A DNA stretch of 64,000 bases from Ensifer adhaerens. GTDB taxonomy: Bacteria; Pseudomonadota; Alphaproteobacteria; Rhizobiales; Rhizobiaceae. The stretch spans positions 434,001 through 498,000 of the forward strand of contig OCMG01000003.1 in assembly GCA_900215285.1 (NCBI GenBank), given 5' to 3'. Both the position numbers and the translations under genes were made by a program. Below the pieces are notes generated by a model that ran no database searches, was not told the DNA's origin, and saw only the letters and a program-made list of their open reading frames with translations. This document shows positions 1 through 7,901 of this stretch, one piece after another (the first letter of the stretch is position 1; each line of letters starts with the position of its first letter).

Positions 1-947
1 TCTGCAGCAAGGGCAGCCTGCATCTGCTTCTCGGGCAGTTCGAGCAGGGTTGGGAAGGCTACGAAAGCCGCTGGGTCGACAGTCACCGGCCAATCCCGAT
101 GTCGGACGCACGTTTTGATGCGGCGCGTCGCGAAACGATGGCAGGCAAGAGCGTGCTTGTGGTCAACGATCATGGCCTGGGCGACACGATCCAGTTCTAT
201 CGCTATGTCAAACTGCTCGCTGACAATGGCGCCGACGTGACTTTCGCGGGACCTGCCAGGATGCAGCGGCTTCTCGCGACTTCCGGAGCCAGGACTGCCT
301 GGCGCGATTCCAACGATTTCTCCGGCGCCTTCGACGCGACGATTGCCATCAGTTCGTTGCCGCGCGCCTTTGCCACGGTCGAGAGCACCATTCCCGCCGA
401 CATTCCCTATCTGTCCGCCGAGCCGGACAAGGTTGACGTCTGGCGCGGACGGATGGGTGGCGGGGCCCTCAAGGTCGGGCTCTGCTGGCGCGGCAGCCAG
501 GATTTCCGCGTCGATCCGCGCCGCTCGATTCCGCCAGCGGCGCTGCTGCCGCTTGCGGCCCTTTCGGGCGTCGAGTTCTATGCGCTGCACACGGATGTGC
601 GCTCCGACGAATTGCCGGCCGGACTCGCCACGCGTGTTCAGGTCTTCGGCGACGGCTTCGACCAGGGCGCTGACGCCTTTGTCGACACAGCGGCCGTGAT
701 GGCCAATCTCGATCTGATCGTAACCTGCGACACCTCGATTGCCCACCTTGCCGGTGCGCTCGGTCGTCCGGTGTGGGTGGCGTTGCGCCACATCGCGGAA
801 TGGCGCTGGATGCTCGAGCGGGAGGACTCCCCCTGGTATCCCACGATGCGCCTGTTGCGCGCCAAGGCGGACGACGACTGGCTTGAACTTTTTGAACGTA
901 TTGCCAACGATATTGCTGTGCTTGCACAAGAAAAGGAAAAAGACTGA
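1..947 (+). CDS. Glycosyltransferase-like (GT9/TPR type) protein, 5' end outside the window
   Basis: The reading frame is open from base 3 to the TGA at 945-947, so the gene starts upstream of the window. The first visible residues (LLLGQFEQGWEGYESRW) match the last repeat of TPR proteins that are followed by a glycosyltransferase family 9-like domain. The rest has features of that domain: VVNDHGLGDTIQFYRY near its start, VGLCWRGSQ in the middle and TCDTSIAHLAGALGRPVWV near the end, which form the nucleotide-sugar pocket in heptosyltransferase-like folds. Such proteins act in the cytoplasm on surface glycans or glycoproteins, but the acceptor cannot be told from sequence. The stop overlaps the next start by one base (TGATG), so the two genes are translationally coupled. 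Confidence 0.8.
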   Translation, partial: CSKGSLHLLLGQFEQGWEGYESRWVDSHRPIPMSDARFDAARRETMAGKSVLVVNDHGLGDTIQFYRYVKLLADNGADVTFAGPARMQRLLATSGARTAWRDSNDFSGAFDATIAISSLPRAFATVESTIPADIPYLSAEPDKVDVWRGRMGGGALKVGLCWRGSQDFRVDPRRSIPPAALLPLAALSGVEFYALHTDVRSDELPAGLATRVQVFGDGFDQGADAFVDTAAVMANLDLIVTCDTSIAHLAGALGRPVWVALRHIAEWRWMLEREDSPWYPTMRLLRAKADDDWLELFERIANDIAVLAQEKEKD

Positions 948-1324
948 TGATCGAAGTGCCGGTCTCCTGGGGCGAACTGGTCGACAAGATCACGATCCTC
1001 GAAATCAAGGCGGAGCGGATCAATGATCCGAAGAAGCTCGCCAATGTCACCCGCGAACTCTGGCTCCTGAACCGACGTCTCTCGCCCGTGGCGACCCAGG
1101 TGCTGCGCCTCAAGCTGCGCCTCAAGGATGTCAACACGAAGCTCTGGGATATCGAGGATCAGATCCGCGATTGCGAGCGCGAAAAGGATTTCGGCCCGCG
1201 CTTCGTCGAACTGGCTCGCGCCGTTTATGTGACCAACGACCAGCGTGCGGATGTGAAGCGCGAAATCAATTTCGCGCTGTCGTCTGAACTGGTCGAGGAA
1301 AAGTCCTACCGGCCCTATGCATGA
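947..1324 (+). CDS. DUF6165 family protein
   Basis: A 125-residue soluble protein rich in charged residues, starting MIEVPVSWGELVDKITILEIKAERI. It matches what I know of the DUF6165 family, which is found beside glycosyltransferase or TPR genes in alphaproteobacteria and has no assigned activity. No signal peptide or membrane segment is visible, and the middle (LWLLNRRLSPVATQVLRLKLRLKDVN) is probably helical. The start overlaps the stop of the preceding glycosyltransferase-like gene, so the two are made together and probably work on the same glycan or protein. Function unknown. Confidence 0.8.
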   Translation: MIEVPVSWGELVDKITILEIKAERINDPKKLANVTRELWLLNRRLSPVATQVLRLKLRLKDVNTKLWDIEDQIRDCEREKDFGPRFVELARAVYVTNDQRADVKREINFALSSELVEEKSYRPYA

Positions 1325-1510
1325 TTTGTCCTCTCCCCCTGTGGGAGAGGAAGAAAAATCAGCATCTTAGCTGAAAGCTAAGTGCTAGATTTTTCAGGTG
1401 AGGGGGCATTCTGCGCCGCTCTCGCATTCACCCCCTCACCAAGCTCGCCACGCCAATCGCCTGCGGCTCTTGGGGCGAGCTATCCTCTCCCACAAGGGGA
1501 GAGGAGGGGC
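1325..1510. repeat. RIME-like palindromic intergenic repeat, copy 1
   Basis: This gene-free stretch holds CTCTCCCCCTGTGGGAGAGG (a hairpin), then a long imperfect hairpin at 1353-1395 (arms GAAAAATC/GATTTTTC and CTTAGCT/AGCTAAG), then CCCCCTCACC and a closing CTCTCCC-ACAAGGGGAGAGG palindrome. The outer GGTGAGGGGG and CTCTCCCC blocks recur in six other intergenic spaces of the window. The composition resembles rhizobial intergenic mosaic elements. The remaining 1511-1691 before the next gene shows nothing else I can name. This copy differs from the others by the inserted AT-rich hairpin. Confidence 0.75.
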
Positions 1511-1691
1511 ATCGCTCTGCCTTGAGCATAAAATTACCCATAAAAGCACAAGCCTTCTCTTTTCATCTCCGCCCGCCCGGCGATATTCAAGCAATCAGAG
1601 GCGGTTGCGGTTGAAATCCCCCTGCGCTGCCGATTGAGCACAATATGGCCAACATCGAGACGATTGGCCGGCAGCGAGGAGCGCGACACCG

Positions 1692-3047
1692 ATGAACCGG
1701 AACCCGAGAATTGCCTTTATCGGCGCAGGCTCCACAGTCTTCATGAAGAACATCATCGGCGACGTCCTGCAGCGCCCGGCGCTGGCGGGAGCCACGATCG
1801 CGCTGATGGACATCAACCCGCAGCGCCTTGCCGAAAGCGAGATCGTTGCCTCCAAGCTGATCAACACGCTCGGCGTCCCGGCGAAGATCGAGACGCATTC
1901 GGACCAGCGCCGCGCGCTCGACAAGGCCGACTTCGTCGTCGTTGCCTTCCAGATCGGCGGCTATGAGCCCTGCACGGTCACGGACTTCGAAGTGCCGAAG
2001 AAATACGGCCTGCGCCAGACGATTGCCGACACGCTCGGCATTGGCGGTATCATGCGCGGGCTGCGCACCGTGCCGCATCTGTGGTCGATCTGCGAGGACA
2101 TGCTCGCCGTCTGCCCGAACGCCGTGATGCTGCAATATGTGAACCCGATGGCGATCAACACCTGGGCGATTGCGGAGAAATACCCGACGATCAAGCAGGT
2201 CGGTCTCTGCCACTCGGTGCAAGGTACGGCTTACGAACTGGCGCGCGATCTGGACATCCCGGTCGAGGAAATCCGCTACCGCGCCGCCGGCATCAACCAC
2301 ATGGCCTTCTACCTCAACTTCGAGCATCGCCAGGCAGACGGGTCCTACAAGAACCTCTATCCGGATCTGCTGAAAGGTTACCGCGAAGGCCGGTTCCCCA
2401 AACCCAGCCACTGGAATCCGCGCTGCCCCAACAAGGTGCGCTACGAGATGCTGACGCGGCTCGGCTATTTCGTCACCGAGAGCTCGGAGCATTTCGCCGA
2501 ATACACGCCCTATTTCATCAAGGAAGGCCGCGAGGACCTGATCGAGAAATACGGCATTCCGCTGGATGAATATCCCAAGCGCTGCATCGAACAGATCGAG
2601 CGCTGGAAGTCGCAGGCCGACGCCTACAAGGCGGCGGAGAAGATCGAGGTGAAGGCGAGCCATGAATATGCCTCGTCCATCGTCAACTCGGTCTGGACCG
2701 GCGAACCTTCGGTCATCTATGGCAACGTGCGCAACAATGGCTGCATCACCTCGCTGCCGGAGAACTGCGCCGCGGAAGTCCCCTGCCTGGTCGACAATAA
2801 CGGCATCCAGCCGACCGTCATCGGCGCGCTGCCGCCGCAGCTGACGGCGCTGATCCGCACGAACATCAACGTGCAGGAACTGACCGTTCAGGCGCTGATG
2901 ACGGAAAATCGCGAGCACATCTATCACGCCGCGATGATGGACCCGCACACCGCCGCCGAACTCGATCTCGATCAGATCTGGTCGATGACCGACGACCTGA
3001 TCGCCGCGCACGGCGATTGGCTGCCGGAATGGGTACGGGCGAAGTAA
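1692..3047 (+). CDS. melA: Alpha-galactosidase, glycoside hydrolase family 4
   Basis: A 451-residue protein, the same length as Escherichia coli MelA. GH4 enzymes use NAD+ and a divalent metal to cleave glycosides by an oxidation-elimination route in the cytoplasm. The N-terminus has the dinucleotide-binding pattern FIGAGSTVF (residues 9-17), followed by the family signatures QTIADTLGIGGIMRGLRT, GLCHSVQGT (with the metal-ligand Cys and His) and AGINHMAFYL. The CHS form of the cysteine motif points to the alpha-galactosidase subgroup rather than phospho-glycosidases. A GAGGA ribosome site lies about 10 bases before ATG 1692. It stands alone between a repeat and a terminator, but the lactose/galactoside uptake operon is 4-12 kb away. 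The exact substrate (melibiose, raffinose or another alpha-galactoside) is inferred. Confidence 0.9.
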   Translation: MNRNPRIAFIGAGSTVFMKNIIGDVLQRPALAGATIALMDINPQRLAESEIVASKLINTLGVPAKIETHSDQRRALDKADFVVVAFQIGGYEPCTVTDFEVPKKYGLRQTIADTLGIGGIMRGLRTVPHLWSICEDMLAVCPNAVMLQYVNPMAINTWAIAEKYPTIKQVGLCHSVQGTAYELARDLDIPVEEIRYRAAGINHMAFYLNFEHRQADGSYKNLYPDLLKGYREGRFPKPSHWNPRCPNKVRYEMLTRLGYFVTESSEHFAEYTPYFIKEGREDLIEKYGIPLDEYPKRCIEQIERWKSQADAYKAAEKIEVKASHEYASSIVNSVWTGEPSVIYGNVRNNGCITSLPENCAAEVPCLVDNNGIQPTVIGALPPQLTALIRTNINVQELTVQALMTENREHIYHAAMMDPHTAAELDLDQIWSMTDDLIAAHGDWLPEWVRAK

Positions 3048-3073
3048 GTGGCTCTTCAGGGCTGGATAATTCA

Positions 3074-3114
3074 AAGGCTGCGGCGTTCTGCAATGCCGCA
3101 GCCTTCTGGGTTTT
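3074..3114 (+). terminator. Rho-independent terminator after melA
   Basis: Perfect 11-bp stem AAGGCTGCGGC (3074-3084) / GCCGCAGCCTT (3095-3105) with a 10-base loop, followed by a short T run at 3111-3114. It lies 27 bases after the melA stop. Confidence 0.8.
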
Positions 3115-3227
3115 GCAGGTTTCGTCACGTGGGAAAGTAGAGGGCAGTTCAGGATAAGGGCGACATAACACTCGAACGAACAAAGTCGGGGTTCGGCCCA
3201 AAGCGGTCGAATGTGCTCTTTGTGGGA

Positions 3228-3548
3228 TCAATGCCAATTCGATAATAGCAGAGGTAGGGTTAGCATCATCCCGACAGGGGTGGCCACTCCAAACAGCAGG
3301 AAATATGCAACCGAGGCAACTCCCCAGCAACACCAGAATATGCGAAATCGACCCGACGCGAATCCGATCGCGCAGAGTGCTAAGGTGAGCAAAAGGACGG
3401 TTAGACCTATTGAAAATCCTCGTGACCCCAATGCCATCATGGCACGAGGGATTAGGCCCAATACTATGGCGATCGCAACAAGAACTGGTGCCTTCGCCGC
3501 GACGCTCTGGACTGTTTTACCGTCTGTCATTCTGGCGTCATTCTCCAC
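3228..3548 (-). CDS. Small hypothetical membrane protein
   Basis: A 106-residue reading frame with about three hydrophobic segments (near residues 18-37, 45-66 and 72-100), ending LLLSNWH. The hydrophobic pattern is regular and the opposite-strand frame is charged and irregular, which favours this strand. A second possible start is MTDGKTVQ seven codons in. No family recognised. Base composition here is lower in GC than in the flanking genes. It sits between the melA terminator and the AraC regulator, with no clear operon partner, and could be a strain-specific gene. Confidence 0.5.
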   Translation of the reverse strand: MENDARMTDGKTVQSVAAKAPVLVAIAIVLGLIPRAMMALGSRGFSIGLTVLLLTLALCAIGFASGRFRIFWCCWGVASVAYFLLFGVATPVGMMLTLPLLLSNWH

Positions 3549-3705
3549 AAAAATGTGCGTTCGCCACTAAGTTGGGGCAATAATTTCTCAAAGACCTTAA
3601 TGTCCAGTGTTGGCGCTGAGCGGCAGACGCCTCTCGGCCCCGTGCCGACATTGAAGGAGCCCCGGATCCTACAGAAAGAGGCGGCGGGAATCCTAGACTC
3701 TGTTA

Positions 3706-4644
3706 TCATTCGTCGGATCTTGGTGTCCGTCCCAAGGTACGCTTGAAGGCATGAGCAAAGGCGCTTTGGGAACTGTAGCCGACTGCGGCGGCGACCGTGG
3801 CGACTGTCTGGTTCTCTTTGAGCTTTTGCTGCGCCAAGACCATGCGCCAGCGGGTGAGGTAGTCGAGAGGCGGCTGACCGACACGCTCGGTGAACCGTTG
3901 CGTGAAGGCCGAGCGTGACATGCCGACCTCCGACGCCAGCATTGGAACTGTCCAGCGGTACGCGACATCGGCATGCAGCAATCTGAGCGCCTTGCCGATC
4001 CTCGGGTCCGCCAGCGCGGTGATCCAGCCGACACTGTTCTTGGGACTGGTGGCCACGAAAGCGCGGACGGCCGCAATGACGAGAATTTCCGCCAATCGCT
4101 CGGCGGCGAGCGAACTGCCTAGTTCCGCGCAAGCCACCTCCGTCCTTAGTGCATTCAGCGTTCTCGCGACAGCCTCGGCGGTGGACGATGTCGGATCGAC
4201 GCGCAGAAATTTCGGCAGCGCGTCCAGAACGAATGCGGCGCTGCCATCGGCAAAGCCGCTGCCGCCGCCTATCAGCGCCGTTTCGTTTGCAGCGCCTAGT
4301 CGCACCAGGTCCTGTCCCGGCGCAGCGAAGAGCGGCATTCCATCCATCGGGTCGACCGCCGGGTCACTCGCCAACGTGTAGCGCGTGTCACTGATGAGAA
4401 CCAAATCACCTTCCGTAAGTGCTTGCGGCGAATGCTTCGGAAGCAGAAGCCAGCATCGACCTCGTGTGACGGTGACGAACTTCAATCGCATTCGCCCGTC
4501 GAAGGCCAGTGCCCAGTCTCCCGCCGCTTCGAGTCCGGTCCCGCGAACGCTCCGCGCACCCAGAGCCGCAAGAACCTCGGAGAATGGATCGGCAATTATT
4601 CTGGCGGATCGCGACAAAGACATGGCCATTCGAGCATAGATCAT
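3706..4644 (-). CDS. AraC family transcriptional regulator (cupin-type N-terminus)
   Basis: A 312-residue regulator. The N-terminal 180 residues look like the cupin_6 effector-binding domain of AraC proteins (RGRCWLLLPKHSPQALTEGDLVLI). The C-terminal 100 residues carry two helix-turn-helix units: WTVPMLASEVGMSRSAFTQR and VATVAAAVGYSSQSAFAHAF, followed by FKRTLGRTP, the classical AraC end. The frame is open for another 153 codons upstream, but that part is antisense to the divergent SDR gene. ATG 4644 has GGAG at the right spacing and is taken as the start. It faces an SDR gene 54 bases away, a common pairing in which the regulator controls the dehydrogenase. The inducer is unknown. Confidence 0.88.
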   Translation of the reverse strand: MIYARMAMSLSRSARIIADPFSEVLAALGARSVRGTGLEAAGDWALAFDGRMRLKFVTVTRGRCWLLLPKHSPQALTEGDLVLISDTRYTLASDPAVDPMDGMPLFAAPGQDLVRLGAANETALIGGGSGFADGSAAFVLDALPKFLRVDPTSSTAEAVARTLNALRTEVACAELGSSLAAERLAEILVIAAVRAFVATSPKNSVGWITALADPRIGKALRLLHADVAYRWTVPMLASEVGMSRSAFTQRFTERVGQPPLDYLTRWRMVLAQQKLKENQTVATVAAAVGYSSQSAFAHAFKRTLGRTPRSDE

Positions 4645-4698
4645 CCGATCTCCGCTGTATAGAACTTGCTTCTCATTGCAAAGGACGGAGCCCCTATA

Positions 4699-5436
4699 AT
4701 GACCATAGAGAACAAGATCGTCGCCGTCACCGGAGCCGGACGCGGTATTGGCCGGGCGACAGCTATTCATCTTGCAGCGCGCGGCGCGCGTCTTGTGCTC
4801 GGTGCACGAAGCGAAGCGGAAATCGCGACTGTAGCAGGAGAGATCGAGGCAGCAGGCGGTGAATCCGTTTATCGGGCCATCGACGTTACGAGACCTGAGG
4901 ACCTGCAGGTTCTGGTCAAACTTGCATGTGAGCGTTTCGGGCGGCTTGATGTCATCATCAACAATGCGGGTATTGGTCCGCTCTCCCGTTTCGACGCGCT
5001 GAAGGTCGATGACTGGGACGCCATGATCGACGTGAATCTGAAGGGTGCACTTTATGGCATCGCTGCGGCTTTGCCCGTGTTTAAGCGCCAGGACGCCGGG
5101 CACGTCATCAACGTCGTGTCAACTGCCGGGCTGAAGATCGTGCCGACGATGGGCGTCTACGCCGCGACCAAGAATGCGCTGCGGACAGCCACCGAAGCCC
5201 TGCGCCAGGAGTCGGGCAAAAACCTGCGCGTGACGGAGATATCGCCGGGTTTCATCGACACGACCTTCGCGGACGCCGCAATAGCCGATCCTGACATCCG
5301 GGCGGCTATTCTGAAGCGCAAGGAAGAGCTGGCCATTTCCCCGACTGCGATTGCACGGGCGATAGCCTTCGCAATCGAGCAGCCCAGCGACGTGGAAATC
5401 GGCAGCATCGTGGTCCGTCCAACCGCACAGGATTGA
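4699..5436 (+). CDS. SDR family NAD(P)-dependent oxidoreductase
   Basis: A 245-residue classical short-chain dehydrogenase. It has the cofactor motif TGAGRGIG near residue 10, NNAG near residue 88, and the catalytic Ser with YxxxK (VYAATKNAL) in the middle. The closing part HxxxISPGFIDTTF is also typical, with substrate unknown. An in-frame upstream ATG exists at 4666, but ATG 4699 is preceded by AAGGACGGAG at 8 bases and fits the family N-terminus (MTIENKIVAVTG). It is divergent from the AraC regulator at 3706-4644, which probably controls it. Cytoplasmic. Confidence 0.88.
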   Translation: MTIENKIVAVTGAGRGIGRATAIHLAARGARLVLGARSEAEIATVAGEIEAAGGESVYRAIDVTRPEDLQVLVKLACERFGRLDVIINNAGIGPLSRFDALKVDDWDAMIDVNLKGALYGIAAALPVFKRQDAGHVINVVSTAGLKIVPTMGVYAATKNALRTATEALRQESGKNLRVTEISPGFIDTTFADAAIADPDIRAAILKRKEELAISPTAIARAIAFAIEQPSDVEIGSIVVRPTAQD

Positions 5437-5733
5437 CATTGGGAGAGCGTTTCGGCCCTGGCGCACAGAGCTCTCCGTCGGATCTGGGACGACCGCCGAA
5501 AATGCTCCAGAGGCTGCGACAGGTATGCACTGCGATTTACATTGACAGCGCAGCCATGTCCGCTTTTGGCGCAAAGCCACCAAACCCTTCCTTTCCCTTT
5601 AAACCAAAGCCTGCATGAGAGACGTCAGCCCATGCAAATCAAGGCTTTCCGCGCCAGAATCAAGAGAGTTCAATTGGGATAGTAGCCGAGGCGCTTACAG
5701 TGTAATTCCGCCCCCGGGTCGGAATTGATCCGC
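5437..5733. other. Gene-free spacer between two convergent SDR genes
   Basis: About 300 bases without a convincing gene on either strand. Several short frames exist but lack ribosome sites and regular codon use. I see no clear terminator with a T run, no repeat copy and no RNA motif here. Confidence 0.5.
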
Positions 5734-6516
5734 TCATCGCGCCAGCCAGCCGCCGTCCACATTGAGGATCGCGCCGGTCACGTAATTGGCGGCGGGCGAG
5801 GCGAGGAAGACGGCGGTGCCCGCGATGTCGGAGGCTTCACCCCAGCGTCCGGCGGGGATGCGTTCGAGGATCTGGCGCGAGCGGTCCGGATCGGCGCGCA
5901 GCGCGGTCGTGTTGTCGGTGGCGATATAGCCCGGCGCGATGGAATTGACTGTCACGCCATGCGGGGCCAGTTCGTTGGCGAGTGCTTTCGTCAATCCGGC
6001 GACGGCATGCTTGGAGGCGGTGTAGCCTGGAACGCGAATGCCACCCTGGAAGGAGAGGAGCGAGGCGATGTTGATGATGCGGCCGTGCTTGCGCGCCTGC
6101 ATCCGGCGCGATGCGGCCTGCGACAGGAACCAGACGGAATCGAGATTGGTGGAGAGCACGGCGCGCCAGTCTTCCTCGCTATGCACGGGCAGATCGGCGC
6201 GGCGGATGATACCGGCATTGTTGACGAGAATGTCGATGCCGCCGAATTCGGCTTCCAGCTTGTCGATCAGCGCTTCGGCACCGGCGGCGTCGAGCGCGCC
6301 GAGATCGGCATGAACGTCCTTCGCCTTGCGGCCATGGGCGGCAATCGCGGATGCGGTTTCATCGCCGGGACGCGAATGGGTTGTGAAGGCAACGTCGGCG
6401 CCGGAGGCGGCCAAGGCCACCGCAATCGCCTGTCCGATGCCGGCCGCTCCGCCGGTGACCAGCGCCCGCTTGCCTGCCAGCGAAAAAGCCTGTGCCCAAT
6501 CGAATGTCGCCGTCAT
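5734..6516 (-). CDS. kduD: SDR oxidoreductase, KduD-like (2-deoxy-D-gluconate / 2-keto-3-deoxygluconate dehydrogenase type)
   Basis: A 260-residue short-chain dehydrogenase with TGGAAGIGQAIA near residue 19, LVNNAG near residue 95, a catalytic Ser in IASLLSFQGG and YTASKHAV (the Tyr/Lys pair). The end, YVTGAILNVDGGWLAR, is the standard SDR C-terminus. SLLSFQGG followed by RVPGYTASK and PGYIATDNTTALRAD is characteristic of KduD-like enzymes acting on keto-deoxy sugar acids. ATG 6531 lies upstream in frame, but the ribosome site GGGAGGA overlaps that codon, so ATG 6516 is the likely start. It lies downstream of the lactose transporter ATPase, separated by a repeat, so it may be a sugar-catabolism companion. 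The substrate is uncertain. Confidence 0.75.
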   Translation of the reverse strand: MTATFDWAQAFSLAGKRALVTGGAAGIGQAIAVALAASGADVAFTTHSRPGDETASAIAAHGRKAKDVHADLGALDAAGAEALIDKLEAEFGGIDILVNNAGIIRRADLPVHSEEDWRAVLSTNLDSVWFLSQAASRRMQARKHGRIINIASLLSFQGGIRVPGYTASKHAVAGLTKALANELAPHGVTVNSIAPGYIATDNTTALRADPDRSRQILERIPAGRWGEASDIAGTAVFLASPAANYVTGAILNVDGGWLAR

Positions 6517-6647
6517 CGTATCCTCCCGCATGTGGTCGTCTTTCGAGCGAAGTCATGAAGGCTCGGGAGAAGCGGCGCAAGTCTGAAAATAATTTGCGTT
6601 CCGGTGGGGTTTTCGGAGAAACAGAAGGATCATCCGGGTGCTTTGGG

Positions 6648-6770
6648 AACCCCTCATCTGCCTGCCGGCATCTTCTCCCCAAGGGGAGAAGAGGAAGAGC
6701 CGCAGCCTTGCCATTCCCCCTCTCCCCTTGGGGAGAGGGTCGCCGAGCGAAGCGGAGGCGGGGTGAGGGG
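6648..6770. repeat. RIME-like palindromic intergenic repeat, copy 2
   Basis: Two linked palindromes: CTTCTCCCC-AAGGGGAGAAG and CCTCTCCCCTTGGGGAGAGG, bounded by CCCCTCATC at one end and GGCGGGGTGAGGGG at the other. It has the same architecture and internal words (GGTCGCCGAGCG, AGCGGAGGCGGGGTGAGGGG) as copies 6 and 7. Confidence 0.85.
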
Positions 6771-6810
6771 CTATACGGCAGAACAGACAACTATTCTGCC
6801 TGATCCCGCA

Positions 6811-7890
6811 TCACCTGATCCGCTGATCATCCGCCCCGAAGAACAGCACGCTTGCCGCATCGAACTCCGCGCGCACCGTCTCGCCATCCTTCATGGGACG
6901 GATGCCGGCATATTTGACGGTCACGAGGGTTTCGCCACTGCGGGCATGGACCAGCGTTTCCGAGCCCAGATGCTCGACCATTTCGATATCCAGCAGCAGG
7001 CTTGAATCGCCACCATCCTTGAAGATTTCCGGGCGCAGACCGGCCACAAGGCGGGTGCCGTCGGCTAGCTTCGTCGCCAGATGACCGGCCGGCAGGACAA
7101 TGCCGGATGCGTCAAGGCGGATGCAGGGTAGACCGTTGTTCGTTACCGCCGTGGCGGGCAGGAAATTCATCTTCGGCGACCCGATGAAGCCGGCGACGAA
7201 GCGGTTGTCGGGATCGGAATAGAGCTTGAGCGGCGAGCCGACCTGCTCGATCCGGCCATCGCGCAGCACGACGATCTTGTCGGCGAGCGTCATGGCTTCC
7301 ACCTGATCGTGCGTCACATACACGACGGTCGCGCCGAGCTTCTTGTGAAGCTTGGCGATCTCGACGCGCATATGGACACGCAACTCCGCGTCGAGGTTCG
7401 ACAGCGGTTCGTCGAAGAGGAAGACCTTTGGATGGCGCACGATGGCGCGGCCTATTGCCACGCGCTGGCGCTGGCCGCCGGAAAGCGCCTTGGGCTTGCG
7501 GTCGAGCAGCTTTTCGAGTTCCAGGATGCGGGCGGCATCCATGACCTGTTTCTCGATTTCCGCTTTCGGCACGCCGGCGAAGCGCAGGGCAAAGCCCATG
7601 TTCTGCCGTACCGTCAGGTGCGGATAGAGCGCATAGGACTGGAAGACCATGGCGATGCCGCGCTTCGACGGGTCCGTCTCGTTCATCCGCTCGCCGCTGA
7701 TTTCGAGATCGCCGGAGGAGATGTCCTCCAGACCGGCGATCATGCGCAGAAGCGTGGACTTGCCGCAGCCGGACGGCCCGACGAAGACGGTGAACTCGCC
7801 CTTTTCGATCTCCAGATCGACGCCCTTGATCACCTCCAGCGCGCCGAAGATCTTGCGGACGGATTTCAGTGACAGCTCGCTCATCGCCAT
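6811..7890 (-). CDS. lacK: Sugar ABC transporter ATP-binding protein (MalK/UgpC family), lactose type
   Basis: A 359-residue ATPase that drives sugar uptake from the inner face of the membrane. It has Walker A GPSGCGKST (residues 38-46), the Q loop VFQSYALYPHLTV, signature LSGGQRQRVAIGRA, Walker B VFLFDEPLSNLD, the switch histidine in VTHDQVEA, and a C-terminal TOBE/MalK regulatory domain. It is the last gene of the order lacE-F-G-Z-K, as described for the lactose operon of Agrobacterium radiobacter. The start lies 11 bases after the beta-galactosidase stop. AGGGGGG lies 4-5 bases before ATG 7890, and a second in-frame ATG at 7884 is equally possible. These ATPases often serve several permeases. 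Confidence 0.88.
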   Translation of the reverse strand: MAMSELSLKSVRKIFGALEVIKGVDLEIEKGEFTVFVGPSGCGKSTLLRMIAGLEDISSGDLEISGERMNETDPSKRGIAMVFQSYALYPHLTVRQNMGFALRFAGVPKAEIEKQVMDAARILELEKLLDRKPKALSGGQRQRVAIGRAIVRHPKVFLFDEPLSNLDAELRVHMRVEIAKLHKKLGATVVYVTHDQVEAMTLADKIVVLRDGRIEQVGSPLKLYSDPDNRFVAGFIGSPKMNFLPATAVTNNGLPCIRLDASGIVLPAGHLATKLADGTRLVAGLRPEIFKDGGDSSLLLDIEMVEHLGSETLVHARSGETLVTVKYAGIRPMKDGETVRAEFDAASVLFFGADDQRIR

Positions 7891-7901
7891 GTTGCCCCCC
7901 C

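Noticed and set aside
1587..3128. Long minus-strand open frame (about 513 codons) across melA
   Set aside because: It is the complement of a clear GH4 gene in GC-rich DNA. The translation is arginine/histidine-rich without family motifs.
3527..4132. Possible transposase-like fragment on the minus strand near the AraC gene
   Set aside because: The residues near its end (LPQLSGERTFLW) suggested a transposase at first, but most of the frame overlaps the AraC gene and no IS ends or motifs are visible.
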